This document shows, piece by piece, positions 11,532 to 22,500 of a DNA stretch of 64,000 nucleotides. The position numbers and the translations under genes are program-made. The DNA is from Procambarus clarkii (lineage: Eukaryota > Arthropoda > Malacostraca > Decapoda > Cambaridae), in NCBI RefSeq assembly GCF_040958095.1, contig NC_091173.1, positions 21,321,033 to 21,385,032 on the forward strand, written 5' to 3'. The number at the start of each line of letters is the position of its first letter. Position 1 is the first letter of the stretch. The notes below the pieces were generated by a model. It was not told the DNA's origin. It saw only the letters and a program-made list of their open reading frames with translations, and ran no database searches.

Positions 11532-12904
11532 TCAGTATATCTCAATGTCAAAATTCTGATGCTTGATGTTCTCCTTGAATTCATAGACTTGCTCCTTAGA
11601 CACTAGCCAAGTATAGAGACAACCGACCTCCTGTAGCTGTGGGCACTCGGTCACAAGCCTGTTCATGACCTTGCAGGTGAGCGGGGAGTTAAGGACCCGA
11701 ATTTTGACCAGATTCTGCCAGACACCAGCATCAAGGAGCTCGCAGATGAGACGATCGTAAAGAACGTGAGGGTTCTGCAGCACCAGTTCCAGTATCCTCA
11801 TGTTCTGGCACTTGTTCAAGAACACTTTAAGATCGTCTTCCGAGAGTTTCATGGAAGCAACCTGCAAGGAACGTAGGGCCTTGAAGTACTGCATGTTCTC
11901 TGGTGCCAGATGGTACGGAATATCTTCTCCCAGGAGGTAGCCATCCAGGCAAAGGCTCTCCAGGTATGGGCAGAACTGCGCCAGGCATTGCAGGTGGTTG
12001 CGAGTGATGCTCAATTTTTGTTGGGAGAAACGTGTGTGATAGGTGTATAGGAAGAGGTGAGTCATTCTGTTGCCTACCTGCTGCAGGAACCACTCCAACG
12101 CGTCGCAATTTACATCTGCAAATTTAGCTCTCTTTAACTTCTGGAGACGTGCAAGCTGCTGAAGACGGGACAGGTCCATCTCGGAGTTCCCGATGAAAGA
12201 GACCTGGATGTATTCCAAGTTGGGGCAAAGATTAGTCAATACTGTTAACTGGAACTCATTCAAGATTTCACGGGAATGAAATTCTTTTAAGTTGCATTGT
12301 ACGTTTTTATGGTCGATAGTTTGTAGGAAGTTGAACACCTTTTCCATCTTGATATCTGGCACACGAAGGATTTCGATATTAGTGAAAACAAGGAGGATGA
12401 CAGCCACACCAGCCTCGGTCACCTTTGTCATGGAGAACTTTATTTCTTTGAGGGAACCAGCACAGCGCGAGGTAGGCTGCAGAATCCCTCCCTTACTGAG
12501 TACCTCAATGATATGCCTGAGGCCGTCTTGCAGCCCACACAACCTCAAGACACCGTCGTCGTTGACATCGTAACAACCCCGCAGATCGATGCAGTACAGG
12601 TGTTCACATGTTTTAGCCACAATATCGATCATTTGATTGTTGCAAAAATCAGTACAGCAGAGGTAAGTAAGGTTGGTGGCGGTGTGCAAGAAGTTGTAGA
12701 GCTTGGTAGGCCCTGTCACCACAGCCGCCGTAGAAGAGGGACAGGATTCTCGAGGTGGACTCCGTCAGCGGTCTCCAACACGCCAGACTGGACGACGGAG
12801 CCGCTGGTGGAGAGACGACGCACCCTCAGCCGCAGGAGAAGCCTAACGTGAGACGGTGACTGGGGTCATCTGCTGCCGTTCGCTGATGGCCAGGACAGCT
12901 TCGC
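11532..12904 (-). CDS. LRR gene main exon(s)
   Basis: Acceptor gtatttacag at 12905. Likely split as 12904-12848 and 12712-11532 by a 135-nt GT-AG intron (gttagg to gtgacag), which joins [13 protein letters not shown] in phase. The C-terminal part ends [13 protein letters not shown]. If the 135 nt are exonic, the gene is interrupted. Codon use is GC-rich compared with the flanking AT-rich DNA, as expected for coding sequence. Confidence 0.8.
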
Positions 12905-15900
12905 CTGTAAATACGCAAAAAACATGAAATTAGCAGTGCTGCTCAAAAATATAACAATTGGGCACAACCTCACAGGCTAATCTACAATGAATATGTTTAG
13001 CCTGCATGGTTAAGTATTTATTCACATATAAATGGATAGGAAATATATTCACAAGAGCGCTCTGGATTTATCAGTCAGGTTTGCAAATGTTGAGGACCAA
13101 GTGACTTTTTCTTGCAGAAAATAAAGAAAATTAATTATTAAACCACTGTATTTTAAACTTAAATATAATACAATTGGTATGATAAGTTGTAGTTTGTTTA
13201 CAACTGGAATGTATTATACAAGGATGAGATATACTCGTTGGATTGTGTAGCTGGTGTCTAGCAAATATTCTATAATTACTCACTTATTAATGCATTATTT
13301 TTAACATATTTAAAGAAAGATGGGCAAGTATAGACACAAAATATTTCATATAAAAAACCTGCATGTGATTGAATTATGTCTAAGTAAAGATAACCTCGAA
13401 AACTTTCGTGTATTTATCATTTATCAATGAATACAATGTTTACAGCTTTCTATTATTGGGGAAAGACAGTTTATTTAGATTATTGAAGCCCCCCTCCCCA
13501 GGCCAACAACTTAACTTCTTTAGGATGCAACCCACAACAGTTGCTTATCTCTCAGGTACATATTTTACTGTTAGGTGAACAGAGGTATCTGGTGCAACAC
13601 GTTCTCAGACTAAGTCCATTCCATCCAGCGGTCGACCCCAAAGACGCATTCATCAATTTTAACATGCTGTTCATTCAAAATAGGACTTTTCTCAAATATA
13701 AATAAATATTATTTTATATTACCATAGTATACATATTTAGTCACTGGTTAGGTTAGGTGTTTAGGTTTTGTTGGCGATTATTTGTATTTGTAGTACGTGG
13801 GTGAAGCATTTACAGCGTTGTGGTTGGAACTAAAGTCGTCAGTGAAGCACTTGTTCCGGAAGTGTTCGGACGTCATCAGTTGTGAGTAGTGTGTAAACCG
13901 TTTTTCATTCATAAACAAGGAGTTTGGCGGGTGCATGGAATGGACTTTGGCCTTTGTTTATGAGGGCGGGCTGTCTGGTGAAATTCAATGCTGCTCAAAC
14001 CTTCTATTCCGCCGCGGGAACCAAACCCGGACATTTTGGTTGTGAACCAACTGCGCTGATTATTTGCTTCTTAAAAGTGAGCGCTCGATTTTTTTTTATG
14101 CGTAACTCAATCACGTTTACTGTTATTCTTATATCATATATTTTATCTGTATTTTCCTCAATTTTTCTGAGCATATGAGCAAGATTAATGTATTAATAAG
14201 CGTGTAATTGGAAACCAAGTCACACAACCCGATAATCACATGAGCTTATTCCACTGTCTTAAAATGTAATCACATCGTAAATAAACTATATAATTTGACC
14301 TAACCAGTTTAGATTATAACAAAAAGTTTAACTTAATTAAATAATTCAATATATACCATATGTAAGAGATAGACGCCAAATTAAATATATTCTAGGTGCT
14401 AATCATACTAGGTCAGTATCCCTCCTCCCTCTATTGTTTACACCAAGCCAGCGTCAATTTGGCAGACGTTTGGCATCGCTGAGAAGTCTTCCGCAGTCAA
14501 CACAACGCCCCTCCTGCCTGCCTGGCTGTACGTGTGTGTGTCCAACGCTTAAAAACAAAACAAAGCAAGATTTGCCCCGAGTAATGTGGTGATGTGTTAC
14601 CAAAGGATAAACCAGAGGTGTCATTTTACAACCTGCCCCTCCCAACAAACTTTTTTCCAAAGGTCAGAGTGAATTGTTTGTTATAAATGTACACTGTATG
14701 ATGGAGGTTGTGGTAGCACTCAGCTGTATTTTTATCTATACTATCAGTAAAATATCTGTACTGTCGAGCTCACAAGTCTCTTCTGCTTGGAAATATAATG
14801 ACACGATTATATTATCCCTAGTTAATGTTCTAGACGAGAGAGGGAGCCGGCGGCTGAGCGAACAGAACGCTGGGTCCTATGGTCCCGGGTTCGATCCCGG
14901 GCGCCGGCGAGAAACAATGGGCAGAGTTTCTTTCACCCTGATGCCCCTGTTACCTAGCAGTAAATAGGTACCTGGGAGTTAGTCGGCTGTCACGGGCTAT
15001 TGCTTCGTGGGGGTGGAGGCCTGGTCAAGGACCGGGCCGCGGGGACACTAAGCCCCGAAATCATCTCAAGAAGATAGGCAATAGTGACATTAGGGAGATA
15101 AGCTATCGGCATTAGCTTTAGTAGCAATAGAAATAGGCAATAGAGGGACTACATTATTATTATTAGACATAGGCTATATAGTGATGATAAAGACATAGGC
15201 TGTAGTGGCATTCGATAAGCTATAGTGGCATTAGACATAGGCTGTATTGTCATTAAATATAGGCAATAGTGGCATTAGAGATGTGGGGTATAGTGACATA
15301 TATAGGCTATATTGTCATTAGAGATAGGAAATAGTGCCATTAGAGATATAAGATATAGTGGTAGTAGAGATAGGTTACATTGTCATTAAAGATAGGCTAC
15401 TGTGGCATTAGGTACATGGCTATAGTTGCAATAGAGAAATATGCTATAGTTGCAATAGAGAAATATGCTATAGTTGCAATAGAGAAATATGCTATAGTTG
15501 CAATAGATATATAGGCTATAGTGGCAATAGATATATAGGCTATAGTGGCAATAGATATATAGGCTATAGTGGCAGTAGAGATATAGGCTATGGTGGCAAT
15601 AGAGATATAGGATATAGTAGCAACAGATATAGGTTACAGTGGCATTAGAGAGATAGGTTATAGTGGCAATAGATATATAGGCTATAGTGGCAGTAGAGAT
15701 ATAGGCTATGGTGGCAATAGAGATATAGGATATAGTAGCAACAGATATAGGCTATAGTGTCAACAGATATAGGTTACAGTGGCATTAGAGAGATAGGTTA
15801 TAGTGGCAATAGATATAGGCTATATTGTCAGTAGAGATAAAGAATATAGTGACATTAGATATATAGTGGTATTAGATATATAGTGATATTAGATATATAG

Positions 15901-16183
15901 TGGCATTAGATATATAGTGGCATTAGAGATGTAGTGGCATTACAAATGCAGTGGCATTAGAGATACAGGCTATAGAGGTAGTAGAGAGACAGGCTATATT
16001 ATCAATAGAGAACTATAGTGGCATAAGAGGTTATGGCAGTGTTGTGGTTAGTGGCATACTTTTCTCTCTAGTGGCCTAGAGAGAGGCTATAGTGGCATTA
16101 GAGATATAGGCAATAGTGGTAGGGGGAGGGGTTGTACACACTTCAAACAATCGTACTAATTGAATAATTAACCAATTGGAAAG

Positions 16184-16267
<84 letters not shown>

Positions 16268-16471
16268 CATACACATACATACAACTTTAGAACACTTTCC
16301 CACCAGGAGACTCGAACCCTAGCCAGCACAGAAGCCTTCCAGCAACTGGCATAACAGGTACGCCTTAACCCGCTCCACCAAGAGCTCTAGCTTTACAACT
16401 TTAGAACACGGAGCTTTAGAGCTCCGTGTTCTAAAGTTGTATACTTAACTCTCGTGTTTAGGAGAGTTGTG

Positions 16472-16558
<87 letters not shown>

Positions 16559-16577
16559 CCACTTGACCATCACGGCC

Positions 16578-16653
<76 letters not shown>

Positions 16654-16697
16654 AACAAGCCTGAATGGTCCCCAGGACATACAACTGTAGTTTTCAG

Positions 16698-16787
<90 letters not shown>

Positions 16788-17170
16788 CGTGATGGTCAAG
16801 TGGATTAAGGCACCCTGTAGTTACCAGTTGCGTTGCTCCTGGGAATATGGGTTCGAGTCACTTCTGGGGTGTGAGTTTTCATTCGCATATAGTCCTGGGG
16901 ACCATTCAGGCTTGTTCGCATTTGTGTTCCTCACGTGTGCCCCAAAGAATGAGGTGATTTGGTGAAATGCTATGCCCAAGATTACCATCCGAGTTGCCGT
17001 CCGGGAAGATAGCCTTGGCTATCACTTCCTTTTGACGGCCGTGATGGTCAAGTGGATTAAGGCGCGCCCTGTAGTTACCAGTTGCGTTGCTCCTGGGAGT
17101 ATGGGTTCGAGTCACTTCTGGGGTGTGAGTTTTCATTCGCATATAGTCCTGGGGACCATTCAGGCTTGTT

Positions 17171-17212
<42 letters not shown>

Positions 17213-18054
17213 TATGCAAAGTTTTACTACAAAAATGGCTTCGTCCTTACTTTTAATCTTATTATGATTGCGTTCATACAGTTCGCATTTTAATCGTCGC
17301 TACCAACAGGAATAGTTTGTCATTGATCTGAAGGAAGGAGTTTACAAATAAAGCCGTGGTTTTGTAGAGCTGTATCATAACTGTCAATTACTATGACAAA
17401 GCACTAGTATATTTGTTGAAGATGGATTTAGATTTTGATCCTACAATATATTCTTTTCTCCCAATTATTTTAAGTGAATTCTAGATGTATCGGTATGCTT
17501 GAATTTGCTTTTGTCAATTTCCTGCGAAAAGTAAATACTAGGAGTACCCTATTAAGCAATTGGGCTGTGCATGGAACGTCTAATATATGAGATGAACACT
17601 ATTTACAAATTTAACTAGAATAGGAATTGTATTAATTAGTTACATTGGCTTACTAGATTATGTCCTAAAATATTTTACTAAATTAGATTTCAAGCACATG
17701 AATAGGCTACTAGGCTTGTAGACCGCCCTAACTTAGACTATAGTCTGATGCTGATGTTACAGTAAAACAAACCGCGATTACAGCGGCCTTGTACTAACCT
17801 ATGCCAGCTTGCAGGGATATTGGTAGCTTTATACTGGTGTTACAGTAAAACTATCCTTGGTTACAGCGGCCTCGTACTAACCTATGCCAGCTTGCAGGGG
17901 CATCGGGAGGAGGGAGTCTAGGTAAGAGGCCACGGCTATGAGCTCCGGGTGGTCTGGGGAGTGGATGTGTGTGCCGCAGAGCCTGTCGAGGAAGAGGGCG
18001 AGGTGTGCCACACACTGCTGGTACAGCGACCGCGGCTGGCGTCTGGGTGCCATC
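11532..18054 (-). CDS. leucine-rich-repeat protein with F-box/VHL-box-like N-terminus
   Basis: First coding exon 18054-17882 begins right after acceptor tttcctcag with ATG at 18053, encodes [20 protein letters not shown] and further to [12 protein letters not shown], and ends in phase 1 at donor gttagt. It joins in phase to 12904 (acceptor gtatttacag), giving [19 protein letters not shown]. From 12722 a long open frame of about 395 codons runs to TGA at 11534-11532. It carries degenerate LRRs such as [43 protein letters not shown] and [11 protein letters not shown], spaced like the cysteine-containing LRRs of F-box and ZYG11-type substrate receptors. A role as a Cullin-RING ligase receptor is inference from architecture. 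Between 12847 and 12713 the frame is interrupted by TAG (12845) and TGA (12767); see findings. I do not recognise a named orthologue. Confidence 0.8.
13595..13973 (+). mobile_element. terminal-inverted-repeat element, copy 2, with TCTGGTG target duplication
   Basis: 379 bp, ends caacacgttctcag and tgagggcgggctg, flanked by TCTGGTG at 13588-13594 and 13974-13980. A second inner inverted pair, agtccattccat / atggaatggact, lies just inside both ends. No ORF of note. Confidence 0.8.
14844..15072 (+). mobile_element. tRNA-derived SINE, near full length
   Basis: tRNA-like head with an A-box-like ggctgagcgaac and B-box ggttcgatcccgg, then a body with gttacctagcagtaaatagg, tacctgggagttagtcggct and a tail gccccgaaatcatctcaaga. 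Reverse or partial copies at 20960-21095, 34471-34602, 43440-43650 and 63232-63430. Not a functional tRNA gene. Confidence 0.85.
15075..16120. repeat. about 1-kb minisatellite, 24-bp unit
   Basis: Dozens of variants of gctatagtggcaatagatat plus atag. Runs of exact 24-bp copies occur at 15426-15500 (tgctatagttgcaatagaga type) and 15500-15575, and larger higher-order duplications at 15540-15640 and 15660-15760. Confidence 0.9.
16187..16254. repeat. (AT)n microsatellite
   Basis: Alternating AT following the 24-bp minisatellite, grading into acatatacatac. Confidence 0.95.
16286..16395 (-). mobile_element. tRNA-derived SINE (third family, Ser-like head)
   Basis: The minus strand reads tggtggagcgggttaaggcg, B-box gggttcgagtctcctggtgg, then gaaagtgttctaaagttgt. 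It resembles a class II tRNA head (long variable region). Confidence 0.65.
16395..16440. repeat. perfect 21-bp inverted repeat, 4-nt loop
   Basis: acaactttagaacacggagct (21 bases, 16395-16415) and its exact reverse complement (16420-16440) around ttag. It sits at the end of the third-family SINE, whose terminal sequence acaactttagaacac also occurs at about 16281-16296. Confidence 0.9.
16475..16779. repeat. three (AT)n arrays separated by SINE termini
   Basis: Arrays at 16475-16556, 16580-16650 and 16700-16779. The interruptions are SINE ends (see 16555-16700). Confidence 0.95.
16555..16700 (-). repeat. SINE fragments split by an AT array
   Basis: ccacttgaccatcacggcca (about 16560-16579, reversed head) and gcgaacaagcctgaatggtc (16651-16670, reversed 3' end) are the two termini of the 16780 family with the centre replaced by an (AT)n tract. 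Confidence 0.7.
16780..16965 (+). mobile_element. tRNA-derived SINE (second family), copy a
   Basis: A-box tggtcaagtggattaagg and B-box gggttcgagtcacttctggg, body gtcctggggaccattcaggc. Starts directly at the end of an AT array. Copies at 17036-17175, 6665-6765 and inverted or fragmentary at 16555-16700. Confidence 0.8.
17036..17175 (+). mobile_element. tRNA-derived SINE (second family), copy b
   Basis: Same A- and B-box sequences and body as copy a, running into an AT array at 17175. The two copies are nearly identical through ggcttgttcgcat, so they share recent ancestry. Confidence 0.8.
17175..17206. repeat. (AT)n microsatellite
   Basis: Short AT run at the 3' end of SINE copy b. Confidence 0.9.
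17785..17900. repeat. tandem duplication containing the LRR exon donor
   Basis: About 83 bp are duplicated in tandem. The segment around gtactaacctatgccagctt occurs at 17791-17810 and again at 17874-17893. On the minus strand each copy carries the same ggcatag/gttagtac donor. Confidence 0.85.
17882..18054 (-). CDS. LRR gene first coding exon
   Basis: Acceptor tttcgtttcctcag then GATGGC; 57 codons plus one base. [20 protein letters not shown] and [18 protein letters not shown] form the helical N-terminal box-like segment. The strong acceptor immediately before the ATG implies a non-coding exon further upstream (above 18054). Confidence 0.75.
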
Positions 18055-18406
18055 CTGAGGAAACGAAATAGTCTTTATAAGCTATCAAAGAGGTTCGACG
18101 ATTACTACAGTATCGTAAATTAGATTAAATTGTATTCAGGATACTTATGTATAGCTGGCGAAGTGGTGTCATCCTGGAAATTGAGCGTATTAGTTAGGTT
18201 AGTTGTGTCCCGTATTTGCGGATGCGCAAAATTACCATCGTTATCCTGTTTTACACTTTCATGGGGTGAACACTCAGATATCAGCTCAGATAAGTGGCAA
18301 TAATTTGACGCATATTGTCCTATTGTGCAAAATACACCCAAGTAATACATCTACGACCTGTACATCTAAATATATCCCGCGGTTAATGACCAACGTTTCA
18401 AATTAA

Positions 18407-18470
18407 GAGCATAAGAATCAAGGAACTGCGTGAAGCCTATTGACCGATACGAGGCAACTCCTATGTAATG
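18407..18470 (+). repeat. fragment of the 10443 repeat
   Basis: agagcataagaatcaaggaa and ccgatacgaggcaactccta. Confidence 0.6.
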
Positions 18471-18756
18471 TTGGTTTAGGTTTCAGCGTCATTTCAATAT
18501 TATGTACACATTGTTCTAGTTAAAACGTTTTTCTTTAGTGCGCTTTTAATTACATTTTTGCAAGCAATGAGGTGTTGACAGTTATATCATTTTGGTGATT
18601 ATTTGGTGATCATTTGGTGACTATTACGGTTCCATGCTGGAAATTTGACCTCAGTGGTGAGCATAGTTTATGCCCAAAGTATACTTGCTGATTGGTCAGT
18701 GATTGTGGTGACCTTCATAATTAACCATTCCGATTAAATTTAAATTAAATTTTGCC

Positions 18757-18935
18757 CCTAGGTTCGAGTTTATTGGGCAGCGCCACTCGTCCTGTGAGTA
18801 GACATACTGCCATAGCAGCATGTACAACATTCCCCAATAGGAAGAAAACCCGCCGGGAAGTTCATCCTGTCATTAGTGACACAGCCGAGACTTGCTTAAC
18901 TGTCTCAAGTGAACAGCTTCTCAAACAAGAAGATT
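18757..18935 (+). repeat. retroelement-like repeat (cactcgtcctgtgagtag)
   Basis: gcgccactcgtcctgtgagt, acaacattccccaataggaa, gaaaacccgccgggaagttc. A relative lies at 62935-63070. One frame reads TRPVSRHTAIAACTTFPNRK, but no longer ORF exists. Confidence 0.55.
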
Positions 18936-20376
18936 AACATCTGTCAACCCTTAAAATCTTACGTTATCTTACGGGTGCAAAATGGGGAAATCTTTTAAGA
19001 ACAGTATCTATATTTGACAAATAGCACTCCCGATGTTTATAACTTTTTACCCCACACCAAAATTTGAAAGGTTCTCGAAGCTGACGCCCTCGGCTAAACT
19101 TTGTGTTCGGTACAAGCGATGACAGCTTTCCATACAGCAAGTAGTTACAGGGGTGCTAGGCTGTATCCAGAATAACACTTAGACCTAGCGTAACTTTATT
19201 GTTAGAACGTAATTTGTGAAAATTTTGTCCCTGAGTGATTGAAGTAAAATTTACTGCTAATAGTTCATAAGGCAAAACTGTAACAGTATGCTAATATTAA
19301 GAACACCAGTAAAAATCGCTGGTGTAAATAAGATCAGTAGTGACCTCATCATGGGAGTTGTTTTTCACAGTACTGCATCAGCATCTTTGTTTCTTATGTG
19401 GGTGAGATCATCACACTCTACGCCTCACCCCGTCTGACCGAGGAGGAGGAGGAATAAGAGTAGGGAAAAAGAGAATGAAGATAAATATGGACGAAGATGA
19501 CACAGATGCCCAACCTATAATAATATAATATTTAGGATTAGTTTATTAAAAAAATGAATTACTCGCTGCACTGAAAGATTAGATTAGGGGTACAACAATT
19601 TTTTTGTTAGCTCACGGACATGCAAACTTATCTAGTATTATTTAAAATCTTGATACAATAGTGTCTCGCTCAAAAAATCTAAATTATCCCCGGTCAAGTA
19701 ATTCGATATATTATTTAAATGTAATAACAATACAATACTCCATAATTGTACTTGGCTATCAGCTTTGTCTTGATATTTCCTATTCAGCTTTTCCATCGTT
19801 TTTACTGATAATTGTACTAAAAAAAATTAATCGAAAGGCAAAACAACCGGGAGATAAAATATTATTTTGAGGTTAAGGCAATGGGTCTTGCCATCAATAT
19901 GCAACTAAGATCCTGTCAAGTTATTTATATCAGACGTGTCACTTTGAACACAAGGAATTAGTCATTTCTCCATCCAAGTAACTTATATATAAAGTCTTTC
20001 GACAGTTCCATAATCGTTATAATACTGTATTTAAATTCCGCAGTTCTACTTATATTGTTATTTACTTCAATATTGATCAATGTCCTAATGTATATTTTGA
20101 TTAATAAAGATGCTAGGTACAATGAGGTACACCGTTTGTTTTTGCTTCGACGTAGCTTGTGTTTGTTTCGACACCGTTTGTGTGTCGACACCGTTTGTGT
20201 TTGTTTCGACACCGTTTGTGTCAGCTGTCAATGTAATCAATCAGAGCTTTAATATAACAATATGCTTTAATATACCTACTTATCTCTCTCATCTCATTTT
20301 TCTCTTGTAATGCATCTTTATCATTTATCAATTCTGATTGAAATTACCTACTTAAAATTATCTGCTAGATTAAGGA
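18936..20376. other. no gene seen
   Basis: AT-rich; a short tandem of ttcgacaccgtttgtg units at 20165-20220. No coding signal. Confidence 0.5.
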
Positions 20377-20476
20377 CCTGCCCGAAACGCTGTGCGTACT
20401 AGTGGCTTTACAAGAATGTATATACTGTACTATCCAATGTATTCTCACAAACCCAATGTACCTTCTTGTATATATA

Positions 20477-20514
<38 letters not shown>
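20377..20514 (+). repeat. cccgaaacgct retroposon, copy 1, (TAAA)n tail
   Basis: cctgcccgaaacgctgtgcg, agtggctttacaagaatgta, caatgtaccttcttgtatat then (AAAT)n. Related copies at 20779-20883, 23622-23743, 36335-36430 and 45905-46018. Confidence 0.75.
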
Positions 20515-20515
<1 letters not shown>

Positions 20516-20778
20516 GATGCAGCACCCATTATGTCACGTTTTCTGTTTATAATGGCATGATCTAATTTGTTTTAATATAAAATCTTGTATAATTCCTGTG
20601 ATTCGCTCAAAAGTGGCGTCACTGACCCGAAGACGAATATTTTATTCACTGCTCCAAATCTACCGAAATTCAGACTAAATCAAAGCATTTAATTTTTGCC
20701 TGGGTTACCGTTGGTTACGAGATCGATGGGGAAACTGAAAGAAATGTGAATCATCTCTCGGTTATGCTCATATAGTGA

Positions 20779-20883
20779 GCCCAGAAACGCTATGCGTGTC
20801 AGTGGCTTTGTAAGAATGTATGAACACCATTGTTATGTATTCTCACAACCCAATGTACCTTCTTATATATATATTTAAATAAA
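20779..20883 (+). repeat. cccgaaacgct retroposon, copy 2
   Basis: cccagaaacgctatgcgtgt, acccaatgtaccttcttata; short A/T tail. Confidence 0.7.
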
Positions 20884-20959
20884 TAGTATACGCTTACAAG
20901 ATTGGCGTGGGAGGCACCATAAATGAACTAAACTAAAAACTACGACGACACACAACAAT

Positions 20960-21095
20960 TGCCTAACTATTTACTGCTAGAGGAACATAGGCATCAGGTG
21001 AAAAGAAACGTGCCGTGCCCAACTGTTTCTGCCTTGCCCGGAGATTGCAATCAGGGGTCCCTTGGATGTGAGGCGGCTGCGCTACAGGACATTAA
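20960..21095 (-). mobile_element. diverged SINE copy
   Basis: ctatttactgctagaggaac and aggcatcaggtgaaaagaaa match the reverse body of the 14844 family; the head is decayed. Confidence 0.6.
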
Positions 21096-21639
21096 TATAA
21101 CACTGAATTATTAAGTATATTTGACCTAGTATTATGGTTGACATTCGTAAATATTTTGGCGTTTTGTAATAGAATTATTATGATTGACGTACGTAGGCCT
21201 AATTGACATTCCTAAAAAGCGTTTTATAATAACTTACATATAAAATGTCAGAAATATTAAACGCGTCCAAAGCACAAACTTGGTGAGGGAGACGAAACAG
21301 GCTTCCCCGTCAGAAGAAAAACAGGCTATTTATTCCATTCGGGTTATTTTTGTATTAATATTATATACAGACATTTTACATGAAATTGGAATTTTCACAA
21401 TTTTTTGGCACACAGTAAGGAAAATTAACACACCTTTGGAAAGGAGCTCAGCAAAACAAATCAAAGAAATTAAAATTAGACCTTTGTAGCCATCAATAAA
21501 GGTCGAACATAAATTCAACTTGTAACTTTGTACACAAGTCTATAATAAACATTAGAGAGAATTCCAAAACGGAATATATAACAGTATTAATTTTTACACA
21601 CTGCCTTACAAATAATTTTATTATTTATATATTTCAAGT
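21096..21639. other. no gene seen
   Basis: AT-rich with only short frames. Confidence 0.5.
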
Positions 21640-21900
21640 TGCTGAGGGCTGTAGTGTACCCGGGAGGCTATAGTCTGGACGTTGATATAAATGTCAGCAA
21701 TGGAACTGACGACGTTTCGGCCCATCTTGGACGTTACCAAGTCGAAACTAGTAGATACAGGGAAAGGAAGTCATCATTATAAGGCCCCCGCATACTTTCT
21801 CGCCTTGTACATGGCTTACTCCTGTATGTTTTTTTAGACTTGATAAGGGTTCAAGACGGGCCGAAACATCGCCACTTTAATTTCCATATGGGTGCGTTAC
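21640..21900 (+). repeat. retroelement end-like repeat (gacgtttcggcccatcttgg)
   Basis: gacgacgtttcggcccatct near 21708 and, inverted, gacgggccgaaacatcgcca near 21855 flank a 150-bp core. An imperfect inverted pair resembling the non-coding end of a retroelement; identity not established. Confidence 0.4.
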
Positions 21901-22360
21901 GTTATCTGTTTTCAGTCAGGTTATTGTGACTTCATCTCTGCATGTTATCACTTACCGGCTTCTCCAATACATGTATGATACGCATCTCGGATAGCAAAAT
22001 TCTTACCACTAGTTGGAAGAATAATTTGTTTAGCCCCATGCCATGCAAAACTATTAGTGCAACGATAGAATATGGTTACTTTACTTAACGTCGATATACG
22101 GAAATAGAAGCCTTCCTACTTGTTTATTGTGGCGAAGTGACTGGCAGCAGTGGGGGGTCAGCAGGAGTAGCGGCAGTAGTCACAGTAGCAGAGGAGCAAG
22201 TTGCCAGCACTAGCAAGAGCAGAGAAAGGCAAAGCTACCTGGGGGTGGTGATGGTGGCGGTGGTAGTGGTGGTGGACGGGGAGGAGTACAGGTCCAGCAC
22301 GTGGCAGGGGGCGTGGGTGGCCCTACCCCGTGGGGTGCAGGGGCCTCGTACCGCACTCAC

Positions 22361-22500
22361 CTTCATTGGTCAAGCTGGGTGCTATCTCCTCACTCAGCAG
22401 GTGGCCTGGGGCGGTGTTGGTGCTGGTATTTGTGGTGTTGTAAGTTTTACAGTTGGTATTTGTGGCGTGGGAAAGTGATATTATTAACTGGAAGATACTC
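22361..22500 (-). other. candidate non-coding first exon of the LRR gene
   Basis: A GC-rich patch at about 22137-22480 contains, on the minus strand, the good donor AATGAAG/gtgagtgcgg (exon end 22361). It lies 4.3 kb upstream of the LRR coding exon, which needs a 5' partner. The exon's upper limit is arbitrary. Nothing else supports transcription here. Confidence 0.25.

Larger units (their letters stand above)
12905..17881 (-). other. intron of the LRR gene
   Basis: 4.98 kb between donor gttagt (17881) and acceptor gtatttacag (12905). It holds the second terminal-inverted-repeat element, three SINE families, the 1-kb minisatellite and the AT arrays; the remainder (12930-13587, 13981-14843, 17207-17784) shows nothing coding. 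Confidence 0.7.

Noticed and set aside
12513-12851. 112-codon + strand frame
   Set aside because: Antisense shadow of the LRR gene.
14846-14920. tRNA gene
   Set aside because: tRNA-like head of a SINE: followed by a shared SINE body and repeated elsewhere; no proper cloverleaf.
16445-16690. Long YIYIYI frames on both strands
   Set aside because: AT arrays, not genes.
22137-22478. 113-codon + strand frame rich in Gly/Val
   Set aside because: Simple GGT/GTG-biased sequence; no motif. The only signal kept is the minus-strand donor.
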